Source of the DNA: JAFRXK01 sp045603305
GTDB lineage: Bacteria > Bacillota > Clostridia > Lachnospirales > Lachnospiraceae
Assembly (NCBI GenBank): GCA_045603305.1
Contig: JAZULV010000008.1
Span: forward strand, 1-18,877
Reading direction: 5' to 3'
DNA: 18,877 bases
The notes below the pieces were generated by a model, which was not told where the DNA came from, did not search any database, and saw only the letters and a program-made list of their open reading frames with translations. The translations under genes and the position numbers were made by a program. This document shows positions 12,145 through 18,877 of this stretch, one piece after another. Every line of letters begins with the position of its first letter. Position 1 is the stretch's first letter.

Positions 12145-14385
12145 ATGATTACAAAAGTATATTCCATTGAAAACCTTGACTGTGCCAACTGTGCAGCAAA
12201 GGTTGAAAGAAAAGCTTCTGCCATTGAAGGAGTTGCCGATTTATCAATAACCTTTTCTACAATGCAGCTCCGTGTCACCGCCGAAGACCCGGATGCACTT
12301 ATGCCTGAGATTTTAGAGGCGGCACAAAAGATTGAGCCTGAAATAATCTTTACACCATACAGAAGATATTCATCTTCTAAACAAATATCTAACGACCACG
12401 ATCACGAAGAACACTGTAACTGCGGTGAACACCATGAGCATCATCACGACGAACATTGTAACTGCGGCGAACACCATCATAATGAAGACATTAACAAACA
12501 TAATCCGCAAGTTACTCATACTTCTTTAAATACGAAACACAAAAAAGATAACCACACAAGAGAAATTATTGAAATAATCATTGCCCTTGTTGCTTTTATT
12601 GCTGCTATCATTTTAGAAGACAAGTTTACCATTATATCTATCCTGTTATTTGTGGCTTCATATTTAATTTTAGGCTACAATGTATTGCTTAAGGCATTTA
12701 AAAACATAATAAGAGGTCAGGTTTTTGATGAAAACTTTTTAATGAGTATTGCCACAATTGGAGCATTTATTATTCAGAATTATGCCGAAGGTGTCGGAGT
12801 AATGCTCTTCTATCGAATCGGCGATCTCTTTGAAGATATTGCGGTTGCAAGAAGCCGCAACCAGATAATTGATGCTATTGATATGCGTCCTGAAACTGTA
12901 AACCTTGTTGCCGGTAATGATACCAGGACAATTCCTGCCGAAGATGCACGAAAAGGTGATATTCTTCTGGTTCGCCCGGGTGACAGAATTCCTCTTGACG
13001 GAGTTATAACAGATGGCGAAACCAGAATAGATACCTCTCCTGTAACAGGAGAGCCTATACCGGTAAAAGCCGGTGTTGGAAGCAGTGTGACTTCCGGATG
13101 CATCAATGCTTCCTGTGTAATTAAGATAAGAGTTGAAAATGAACTCGAAGAATCCATGGTTACCAAGATTCTTAACTCAGTTGAAAATGCAGCAGCCAGC
13201 AAGCCTAAGATTGACCGCTTTATCACCAAATTTGCTCGTATTTACACTCCTATTGTAGTTGTCATTGCGTTACTTACAGCCATTATTCCTTCAATAGTTA
13301 CCGGAGACTGGAACAAATGGATTTACACTGCATTATCCTTCCTTGTAATCAGCTGCCCTTGCGCACTGGTACTTAGTGTTCCGTTGGCCTTTTTCTCAGG
13401 CATCGGAGCAGGCTCAAAGCGAGGCATTCTTTTTAAGGGCGGGCTCTCCCTTGAAGCCCTTGCCAAAGTAAACTCCGTCGTTATGGACAAGACCGGTACT
13501 ATAACTAAGGGTGATTTTTCGGTGCAGAATGTTGTGTCAGCCTCCGAATACAGCACCGATGAACTTCTCTCTTTTGCTGCCTCCTGTGAGCTAAACTCCA
13601 CACACCCAATTGGTGTCAGCATAGTTGAAGCAGTAAAAAATAAAAATATCGCTATCGCTTCTCCTGACTCTGTAGAAGAAATCTCCGGTCACGGAATAAT
13701 AGCGAAAGTAAATGGTCATACAGTTCTTTGCGGAAATATGAAGCTTATGAATAAGTTCAATATCTCTACAAAAGATTATTCAAACAATAGCTTTGGCTCA
13801 GAAGTGCTTATAGCAATTGACGGAAAATACGCCGGCCAAATCGTTATATCCGACACCATCAAGCCTGAGGCTGCTTCTGCAATAAAGAGAATAAAAAATT
13901 ACGGCATCTCTACTGCAATGCTTACCGGAGACAGTTTAGAAAGTGCCCGTAATATAGCCGGAATTACCGGCATCAATGAAATCCACGCAAAGCTTCTTCC
14001 TGAAGATAAGCTTACAAAATTGCAGGAAATACGCCAGAAAAATGGTGCTGTAATGTTCGTTGGAGATGGTATCAACGACGCCCCGGTTCTTGCCGGAGCA
14101 GATGTGGGAGCCGCCATGGGAAGCGGTGCTGACGCTGCCATAGAAGCTGCAGATGTGGTATTTATGAAATCGGACGTAGAGGCAATCCCTACCTCTATTG
14201 CCATTGCAAAATCCACATCCCTAATAAGCAAAGAAAACGTAATCTTCGCTCTGGCTGTAAAAGGCATATTTATGATTTTAGGCATCATGGGATTTGCGTC
14301 CATGTGGGGAGCGGTATTTGCCGATACGGGCGTTGCGATGATTTGTATACTTAATTCGATTAGGGCGTTATATAAAAAATACTAA
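12145..14385 (+). CDS. cadA: Zn2+/Cd2+/Pb2+-exporting P1B-type ATPase
   Basis: The 746-residue heavy-metal pump expels Zn, Cd or Pb at the cost of ATP. Residues 1-70 form an HMA domain with a DCANC metal site (Cys13, Cys16). Residues 84-112 are a Cys/His linker with the nonapeptide EHCNCGEHH duplicated (89-97 and 103-111). Transmembrane metal site CPC is at 404-406; the phosphorylated Asp is in DKTGT (448-452); HP is at 487-488; TGD at 594-596; GDGIND at 640-645. Asp727 in the last helix (FADTGV) is the residue that marks the Zn/Cd/Pb subgroup rather than Cu. The start is ATG 12145, 5 bases after AGAAGGAG; ATG 12076 lies in the structured leader. Expression is likely metal-induced through the operator at 11951-11980. 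Gene symbols cadA and zntA both apply to this subgroup. Confidence 0.93.
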   Translation: MITKVYSIENLDCANCAAKVERKASAIEGVADLSITFSTMQLRVTAEDPDALMPEILEAAQKIEPEIIFTPYRRYSSSKQISNDHDHEEHCNCGEHHEHHHDEHCNCGEHHHNEDINKHNPQVTHTSLNTKHKKDNHTREIIEIIIALVAFIAAIILEDKFTIISILLFVASYLILGYNVLLKAFKNIIRGQVFDENFLMSIATIGAFIIQNYAEGVGVMLFYRIGDLFEDIAVARSRNQIIDAIDMRPETVNLVAGNDTRTIPAEDARKGDILLVRPGDRIPLDGVITDGETRIDTSPVTGEPIPVKAGVGSSVTSGCINASCVIKIRVENELEESMVTKILNSVENAAASKPKIDRFITKFARIYTPIVVVIALLTAIIPSIVTGDWNKWIYTALSFLVISCPCALVLSVPLAFFSGIGAGSKRGILFKGGLSLEALAKVNSVVMDKTGTITKGDFSVQNVVSASEYSTDELLSFAASCELNSTHPIGVSIVEAVKNKNIAIASPDSVEEISGHGIIAKVNGHTVLCGNMKLMNKFNISTKDYSNNSFGSEVLIAIDGKYAGQIVISDTIKPEAASAIKRIKNYGISTAMLTGDSLESARNIAGITGINEIHAKLLPEDKLTKLQEIRQKNGAVMFVGDGINDAPVLAGADVGAAMGSGADAAIEAADVVFMKSDVEAIPTSIAIAKSTSLISKENVIFALAVKGIFMILGIMGFASMWGAVFADTGVAMICILNSIRALYKKY

Positions 14386-14394
14386 AATAATATT

Positions 14395-14437
14395 ACAAAG
14401 GTGTCTGTTACATAATTATAATAACAGACACCTTTGT
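14395..14437. terminator. Bidirectional terminator between cadA and the GNAT gene
   Basis: A perfect 16-bp stem (14395-14410 with 14422-14437) around an 11-nt loop lies 10 bases after the cadA stop and 59 bases from the end of the convergent GNAT gene. The outer arm is AAAGG/CCTTT rather than a long U-tract, but stem strength and location support termination. Confidence 0.65.
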
Positions 14438-14495
14438 ACATGATCTATTCGCAAAAGGGTAAATATATAAAATATCGCCACAACATAAACTAATA

Positions 14496-14939
14496 TTACT
14501 TATACTCCTTCACCATCTGGTCATAAGCAAACCACTTAAATCCCAGCTTCTCGTAAAGCTTTACAACTCTGGTATTCTCTTCTTCTACTTCAAGGCGGAT
14601 TCTTTTTACCTCGCTACCCATATTATTCTCAAGGTATTCAAAAAACTCTGTTCCAAGGCCCTTTGAACGGTACTCCGGTCTTATATAAAGCTCCTCAAGC
14701 CAGATAACAAGACCTCCGGCTTCCTGAGAAAATGTCTTTGCCAAAAGTGCAAAGCCGGCCACCTTTTCTTCATGCTCAATAAAATAACATTCTGCATAGA
14801 CGTCTGAACGCATAAGTTCATCAAAGGTAATCTCGATATTCTTAGTATCAACAACGTCCAATGTCACACCTGCACGATAAAACTCCTTGGCAAGAGTAAT
14901 ATAAGTCTCCCTGTCTTCTTTGGTAATCTTTCTTATCAT
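14496..14939 (-). CDS. GNAT-family N-acetyltransferase
   Basis: The 147-residue protein transfers an acetyl group from acetyl-CoA to an unidentified amine. It has the GNAT order: N-terminal MIRKITKEDRETYITLAKEF, central strand CYFIEHEEKVAGFALLA (51-67), and motif A LEELYIRPEYRSKGLGTEFFEYL (81-103), with the pyrophosphate-binding R91-S-K-G94-L-G96. Motif B region RIRLEVEEENTRVVKLYEKLGF (114-134) has the typical Asn and Tyr. The start is ATG 14939, 11 bases after AGAGGAG; an ATG at 14963 lacks a ribosome-binding site. It follows glyS on the same strand after a terminator-like hairpin, so it may be a separate unit. Confidence 0.85.
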   Translation of the reverse strand: MIRKITKEDRETYITLAKEFYRAGVTLDVVDTKNIEITFDELMRSDVYAECYFIEHEEKVAGFALLAKTFSQEAGGLVIWLEELYIRPEYRSKGLGTEFFEYLENNMGSEVKRIRLEVEEENTRVVKLYEKLGFKWFAYDQMVKEYK

Positions 14940-15071
14940 AGACTTCTGCTCTCCTCTCAACATATCACAAAAACACTATCCACTATATACTTTATAAGGC
15001 ACCTTTCATATCTTTAAATAAAGCAATATATTTTTATATTATATATAATGTTCGCCTTCATTTTATAAAAC

Positions 15072-15100
15072 TTAAGTCCCTCATAAAATGAAGGACTTAA
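15072..15100 (-). terminator. Terminator-like hairpin after glyS
   Basis: The 8-bp arms TTAAGTCC/GGACTTAA (15072-15079 with 15093-15100) are followed on the minus strand by GTTTTATAAAA. A second perfect 12-bp dyad (15055-15066 with 15083-15094) interleaves with it, so the two stems cannot be simple nested hairpins. Confidence 0.5.
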
Positions 15101-15125
15101 AAAACATTTAATTATAAATTTCAAA

Positions 15126-16523
15126 TTAGAATGTAAACTTATCTGCAAAATAAGCCTTAAGCTCAGAAATCGGAATACGAACCTGCTCCATAGTATCTCT
15201 GTCACGTACTGTTACAGCACCGTCTGTCTCTGACTCAAAGTCATAAGTAATACAGAATGGAGTACCAATCTCGTCCTGTCTTCTGTAACGCTTACCGATA
15301 TTACCTCTGTCATCATACTCGCAGTTGTAGTACTTTGAAAGCTCTTCGTAAATCTTCTCAGCACCCTCATTAAGCTTCTTTGAAAGAGGAAGCACACCAA
15401 TCTTAACCGGTGCAAGTACAGGATGGAAATGAAGCACTGTACGCATATCAGGATTCTCTTCTGTACCAATGTTCTCTTCGTCATAAGCACTGCAAAGGAA
15501 TGCAAGAGTTACACGGTCTGCACCAAGTGATGGCTCAACAACGTAAGGAACGTATCTTTCCTTCTTCTCATCATCAAAGTATGACATATCCTCACCGGAT
15601 GTAATCTGGTGCTGTGTAAGGTCGTAATCTGTTCTGTCAGCAATACCCCAAAGCTCGCCCCAGCCAAATGGGAATAAGAACTCGATGTCTGTTGTTCCCT
15701 TTGAATAGAAGCAAAGCTCCTCTGGTGAATGGTCTCTTGCTCTCATCTCATCATCTTTCATGCCGAGAGACTTAAGCCAGTCAATACAGAAACCTCTCCA
15801 GTATGTAAACCAGTCAAGGTCTGTTCCAGGCTCGCAGAAGAACTCAAGCTCCATCTGCTCAAACTCTCTTGTTCTGAAAGTAAAGTTACCCGGTGTAATC
15901 TCATTTCTAAAGGACTTACCAATCTGACCGATACCAAACGGGATCTTCTTTCTTGAAGTTCTCTGAACGTTCTTAAAGTTTACGAATATACCCTGTGCTG
16001 TCTCAGGTCTTAAATATACAGTGTTCTTAGCATCCTCAGTAACACCCTGGAATGTCTTGAACATAAGGTTGAACTGACGAATATCAGTGAAATCCTTCTT
16101 ACCGCATGATGGGCATACAATATCATGCTCATCAACATACTTCTTCATCGCTTCCTGTGACCATGCGTCAACAGAGCCTTCGATTGTTATATTGTTCTCT
16201 GCAAGATAGTCTTCAATTAACTTATCTGCGCGGAAACGCTCCTTACATGCCTTACAGTCCATAAGAGGGTCACTGAAGCCTCCTAAATGTCCTGAAGCAA
16301 CCCATGTCTGAGAATTCATAAGGATAGCACAGTCAACACCTACATTGTACTTGTTCTCCTGAACAAACTTCTGCCACCATGCCTTCTTTACGTTATTCTT
16401 TAACTCTACACCAAGGTTACCGTAATCCCAGGTATTAGCGAGACCACCATAAATCTCTGAACCCGGATATACAAAACCTCTGGATTTTGCTAATGCAACT
16501 ATTTTCTCCATTGTCTTTTCCAT
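15126..16523 (-). CDS. glyS: Glycyl-tRNA synthetase, single-chain alpha2 type
   Basis: A class II synthetase that charges tRNA-Gly with glycine. The 465-residue chain is the dimeric type found in many Gram-positives, eukaryotes and archaea, not the alpha2-beta2 (GlyQ/GlyS) type. Early residues IVALAKSRGFVYPGSEIYGGLANTWDYG match the family. Two Cys pairs (C90/C93 and C137/C140) could bind Zn. Motif 2 lies in RPETAQG (172-178) and GKSFRNEI (202-209), and motif 3 contains PSLGADR (331-337). The C-terminal anticodon-binding domain begins near 375 (HPVLAPVKIGVLPL). ATG 16523 has AGAGAGG 10 bases upstream. There is no T-box in the 88-base gap upstream. It may be partly co-transcribed with the lipoprotein gene. 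Confidence 0.96.
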   Translation of the reverse strand: MEKTMEKIVALAKSRGFVYPGSEIYGGLANTWDYGNLGVELKNNVKKAWWQKFVQENKYNVGVDCAILMNSQTWVASGHLGGFSDPLMDCKACKERFRADKLIEDYLAENNITIEGSVDAWSQEAMKKYVDEHDIVCPSCGKKDFTDIRQFNLMFKTFQGVTEDAKNTVYLRPETAQGIFVNFKNVQRTSRKKIPFGIGQIGKSFRNEITPGNFTFRTREFEQMELEFFCEPGTDLDWFTYWRGFCIDWLKSLGMKDDEMRARDHSPEELCFYSKGTTDIEFLFPFGWGELWGIADRTDYDLTQHQITSGEDMSYFDDEKKERYVPYVVEPSLGADRVTLAFLCSAYDEENIGTEENPDMRTVLHFHPVLAPVKIGVLPLSKKLNEGAEKIYEELSKYYNCEYDDRGNIGKRYRRQDEIGTPFCITYDFESETDGAVTVRDRDTMEQVRIPISELKAYFADKFTF

Positions 16524-16611
16524 CGTGAAAAAACCTCTCTTTCAAAGTTATCTGCTATCCGCAGTAATATTCTGATTATCAATTCGATATCTTTTTATAA
16601 TGCATATATCT

Positions 16612-17295
16612 TTACTTATAAATGATATATGCATCTGCATCACTTATTGTAGCCGCTGTACGTTCATCATTTACCTCAACATTATCTGTAGTGTACTTAA
16701 TGATACCCTGAACATACACTGTGCCGGTTCCTGTAACCTTAACAACATGATACTTATTCTTCTTCATCACCTTATCTGTTGCAATATAAGAACCATCTAT
16801 TCTGTAAAGTCCGACATCTATAGAATCACCATTTGTCTTCATATCTTTAACAGTAGTAGTCTCAACAGAAGTTAATACATTGTTATATTCGTATAAATTG
16901 TTAATCTCATAATAATCATTGTAATTCTTACATGATAATATAAGCACAGCATTGCTTCCCAATGCGTAGCAGTCCTTAATAACTACAGGAAGCTCAACAG
17001 CTTCTGAACCTGTTTCGCTTTCATCCTGCTCATAAGCCTCGGCAATACCGATTTTAGATTCATTATACTCTGCTACCTGCTCTTCAACAAATGTCTTAAG
17101 CTCATCTATATCGTAATATGACTCACTAAAATCTTCTACTGTAGCACAAAGCAGATTACCATCATCACATACATAAACAGCTGATAAATCAGGTGTAAAT
17201 GCAATCTCCTTATTCTTAGCTCCGCAGCCTGCCAATGAAAGCATCACTGACAGCACCAGCACTAATGACATAATTATCTTTATATGCCTTTTCAT
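16612..17295 (-). CDS. Lipoprotein of unknown function (227 aa)
   Basis: The N-terminus is a lipoprotein signal: a KR-rich start, a hydrophobic core (7-20) and lipobox LAGC with Cys24 as the lipidation site. The mature part is acidic, rich in Asp, Glu and Tyr, and has no domain I recognise. Segments such as YVCDDGNLLCATVEDF and TTVKDMKTNGDSIDVGLYRIDG suggest a beta-rich outer-surface domain. The start ATG has AGGAGG 7 bases upstream and a good promoter at 17325-17353. It lies between the putative toxin-antitoxin pair and glyS and is not obviously linked to either. Confidence 0.7.
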   Translation of the reverse strand: MKRHIKIIMSLVLVLSVMLSLAGCGAKNKEIAFTPDLSAVYVCDDGNLLCATVEDFSESYYDIDELKTFVEEQVAEYNESKIGIAEAYEQDESETGSEAVELPVVIKDCYALGSNAVLILSCKNYNDYYEINNLYEYNNVLTSVETTTVKDMKTNGDSIDVGLYRIDGSYIATDKVMKKNKYHVVKVTGTGTVYVQGIIKYTTDNVEVNDERTAATISDADAYIIYK

Positions 17296-17324
17296 AATAT
17301 TCCTCCTGACACAAAACTATAATG

Positions 17325-17353
17325 ATTGTACTATGTTTCATTCTAAATATCAA
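17325..17353 (-). promoter_or_regulatory. sigma-A promoter of the lipoprotein gene
   Basis: TTGATA (17353-17348), a 17-base spacer and TACAAT (17330-17325) on the minus strand, 30 bases upstream of the start codon. It separates this gene from the cassette at 17386-18751. Confidence 0.65.
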
Positions 17354-17385
17354 TAATCATTTTTGTTTATTATTACATACAGAAA

Positions 17386-18267
17386 CTATACAATCTCATC
17401 CTCTGAATCCAGATTAAAATTATTAAAAAATATTCTTCTGTTGCTTTTCATAGTGTTCACATCCTGACACATAAAATCACAACAAAAATCATAAAACGGT
17501 TTGTTTGTTCCTACATCCATACGTTTTTGGAATTTCAAAGTTACATCATAATAATTGACAAGGGTACCATCCTCGGAAAGGTCTGCCGCAAATAAAAATG
17601 CATACTCACAGCCTACCAGTTTCTGCACTTCAAAAAACTTAGGCGCAATAAATCTCCAGAATAACACCTCACCCATAGTATGTCCAAGATTATACTCTTT
17701 CCACTTATCCTTCATCCTGTCATTAACACAAAAATGAACTAATTCAATCCCCGGATATGTACTAAGCACTCGTGAAATCTTCTCGTTGCTTTCTTTCTCC
17801 TTGTCTCCGTCAAGCAGATTCAAAAATCTGTTCTTTCCTTCCGCCTTCTGCAAAAGCTTTTCAAAATCCTGATAAGAGATTCTGTCATCCACCTGATACT
17901 TCTTTAATATTTTGTGGGCTTCTTCAACATCACCACTGCCTTCATTGGCATTTTTAATAGCCTGAAGCAGGGTAATCAGTCGCTGCAGATCCTTCTCTAC
18001 TTCATTCTCATCATGGAGAGGCTCAAACAGTACTCCGCACTTCAGCGAAAAAAACATAAATACATCATTCTCCTGATTCTTTATAACATAATATGCCGTC
18101 TTTCCGCTTAAATCTTCTGAAAGTCCATTTTCTCTAAAATACTTAACGAGAGATTCTCCCCTCTTACTTACAAATGAACTCATCAAAGCCACATTAGTAG
18201 CATTAAAGGATAATCTCTCGCATATAAAACTGTCTAATATCTCTTCCTGTTCTTTAGTTATCTTCAC
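17386..18267 (-). CDS. GNAT-core protein, putative toxin partner of the Panacea protein
   Basis: The 293-residue protein looks like a split GNAT fold. Residues 57-82 (AYYVIKNQENDVFMFFSLKCG) resemble the early strands. An inserted helical, acidic section runs from about 85 to 170. The core resumes with IELVHFCVND (174-183), LGHTMGEVLFWRFIAPKFFEV (194-214) in the place of the CoA-binding loop and helix, and GCEYAFLFAADL...LVNYYDVTLKF (219-246). The loop lacks a clear Q/R-x-x-G-x-G/A, so catalysis is uncertain. The GTG start at 18267 lies 13 bases after the upstream gene, with AGAGG 10 bases upstream, implying tight coupling. Small GNAT-like proteins are known partners of Panacea-domain antitoxins. 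Toxicity is inferred. Confidence 0.6.
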   Translation of the reverse strand: MKITKEQEEILDSFICERLSFNATNVALMSSFVSKRGESLVKYFRENGLSEDLSGKTAYYVIKNQENDVFMFFSLKCGVLFEPLHDENEVEKDLQRLITLLQAIKNANEGSGDVEEAHKILKKYQVDDRISYQDFEKLLQKAEGKNRFLNLLDGDKEKESNEKISRVLSTYPGIELVHFCVNDRMKDKWKEYNLGHTMGEVLFWRFIAPKFFEVQKLVGCEYAFLFAADLSEDGTLVNYYDVTLKFQKRMDVGTNKPFYDFCCDFMCQDVNTMKSNRRIFFNNFNLDSEDEIV

Positions 18268-18280
18268 GCCTTATATACCT

Positions 18281-18751
18281 CTAAATCAAGCCGTACTGTG
18301 CTAACACCGATCGTCTTTCTCTTATTCTGTCAGCATCCTTCGCAATATCTTCAAGTTTCATTGCATTGTCACTGCTTTTATCTCCTGAAATATCTAATCT
18401 TGAATTCTTCCATGAAAGCTCTCCATGAGTCAGGCGGCTTAAGCTCCAGGAATCCTTAGCTGCGTACTCTCCAAACACCTTATCCATGACAGGCTTTATC
18501 CTTGAAACAACATCTTCAGGAACCACCTCATAGAATGTATCCTCTTTATATGCACCTCGTATCTCTTTTAAGACCGGTCCAAACTTCCAACCGTAAAACA
18601 CAGCGTCAAAAAGAGGTTCCTTTGTCTGTATCAATGATTCTCTCTGAGCAAAGTATAAAAGCTTATGAAGCTTCATCTCGTCAATAACAGTACCATACTC
18701 GCTACTATATCTGTTACATACATAAGAAGCAACATCCATTAAATCTTCCAT
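18281..18751 (-). CDS. Panacea-domain (DUF4065/SocA-like) protein, putative antitoxin
   Basis: The 156-residue protein carries the Panacea domain. MKLHKLLYFAQ (26-36) and PLFDAVFYGWKFGPV (46-60) are its hallmark segments, followed by EIRGAYK. The domain is established as a versatile antitoxin that neutralises many unrelated toxins (PanA-PanT pairs) and is also found in SocA, a protease adaptor. Here it is the first gene, directly followed by the GNAT-like protein, the usual order of antitoxin then toxin. ATG 18751 has AAAGGAGG 7 bases upstream and a promoter at 18793-18821. C-terminal residues 115-156 are Lys/Asp-rich. The pair role is inferred from domain and gene order. Confidence 0.85.
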   Translation of the reverse strand: MEDLMDVASYVCNRYSSEYGTVIDEMKLHKLLYFAQRESLIQTKEPLFDAVFYGWKFGPVLKEIRGAYKEDTFYEVVPEDVVSRIKPVMDKVFGEYAAKDSWSLSRLTHGELSWKNSRLDISGDKSSDNAMKLEDIAKDADRIRERRSVLAQYGLI

Positions 18752-18792
18752 AAATAAACCTCCTTTTAATTATTAATATACCTTGGGATAAT

Positions 18793-18821
18793 ATTATAAC
18801 ACAAAACGAAAAAAAAATCAA
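18793..18821 (-). promoter_or_regulatory. sigma-A promoter of the Panacea cassette
   Basis: TTGATT (18821-18816), a 17-base T-rich spacer and perfect TATAAT (18798-18793) on the minus strand, 41 bases upstream of the start codon. The DNA beyond it (18822-18877) shows no gene. Confidence 0.7.
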
Positions 18822-18877
18822 AAAATTATTCATAATTCTTTGGTGCGAACAAATACACATTATCACTCAGTATTATT

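Noticed and set aside
14395..14437. Insertion-sequence end or CRISPR repeat at the perfect 16-bp palindrome
   Set aside because: There is a single copy between convergent genes with no transposase or spacer array; a terminator explains it.
16524..16611. T-box or other riboswitch before glyS
   Set aside because: Only 88 bases separate the lipoprotein stop from glyS, too short for a T-box, and no conserved T-box sequence is visible.

Overview
The window reads as chromosomal DNA of a low-GC Gram-positive anaerobe, most likely a Clostridia member of the Lachnospiraceae type. Supporting signs are strong AGGAGG-type ribosome-binding sites, sigma-A promoters, intrinsic terminators, an FMN-riboswitch-controlled ribU, a eukaryote-type HisA, a single-chain glycyl-tRNA synthetase and a PF06541-type membrane protein. 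This assignment is inferred from gene content, not from a search. Almost all genes lie on the minus strand; cadA and a proposed small RNA are the plus-strand exceptions.

Region 1 (1-2500) is AT-rich and looks accessory. It holds the first 310 codons of an HNH-nuclease-like protein running off the left edge, and a divergent plus-strand transcription unit (about 1033-1240). That unit has a near-consensus promoter, five consecutive hairpins and an intrinsic terminator, and is best explained as an undescribed structured RNA. An orphan membrane-anchored protein follows, then what look like remnants of a broken gene, and a gene-poor stretch with a terminator and 10-bp tandem repeats. It ends just downstream of tsf and may be the edge of a genomic island.

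Region 2 (2561-4620) is the core operon rpsB-tsf (ribosomal protein S2, EF-Ts) with a leader hairpin and an unusually long, hairpin-rich spacer. Region 3 (4666-6290) is hisA followed closely by an EstD/EstA-like serine esterase. Region 4 (6429-8391) is an ECF sigma factor translationally coupled to a seven-helix membrane protein with an extracytoplasmic domain, probably its anti-sigma factor. Region 5 (8586-9490) is ribU under an FMN riboswitch with a clear terminator platform. Region 6 (9518-11862) encodes three membrane proteins: a DUF4870-like protein, a PF06541 protein and an AI-2E family transporter.

Region 7 (11924-14437) is a Zn/Cd/Pb-type P1B ATPase with a duplicated Cys/His metal-binding linker. 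Its promoter is overlapped by a perfect 30-bp dyad of the ArsR/SmtB operator kind, but no repressor gene is in the window. Region 8 (14496-17353) holds a GNAT acetyltransferase, glycyl-tRNA synthetase and a lipoprotein of unknown role. Region 9 (17386-18821) is a two-gene cassette of a Panacea-domain (DUF4065) protein followed by a protein with a GNAT-like core, which fits a PanA-PanT toxin-antitoxin pair.

No tRNA, rRNA, CRISPR array or recognisable transposase/integrase was seen.
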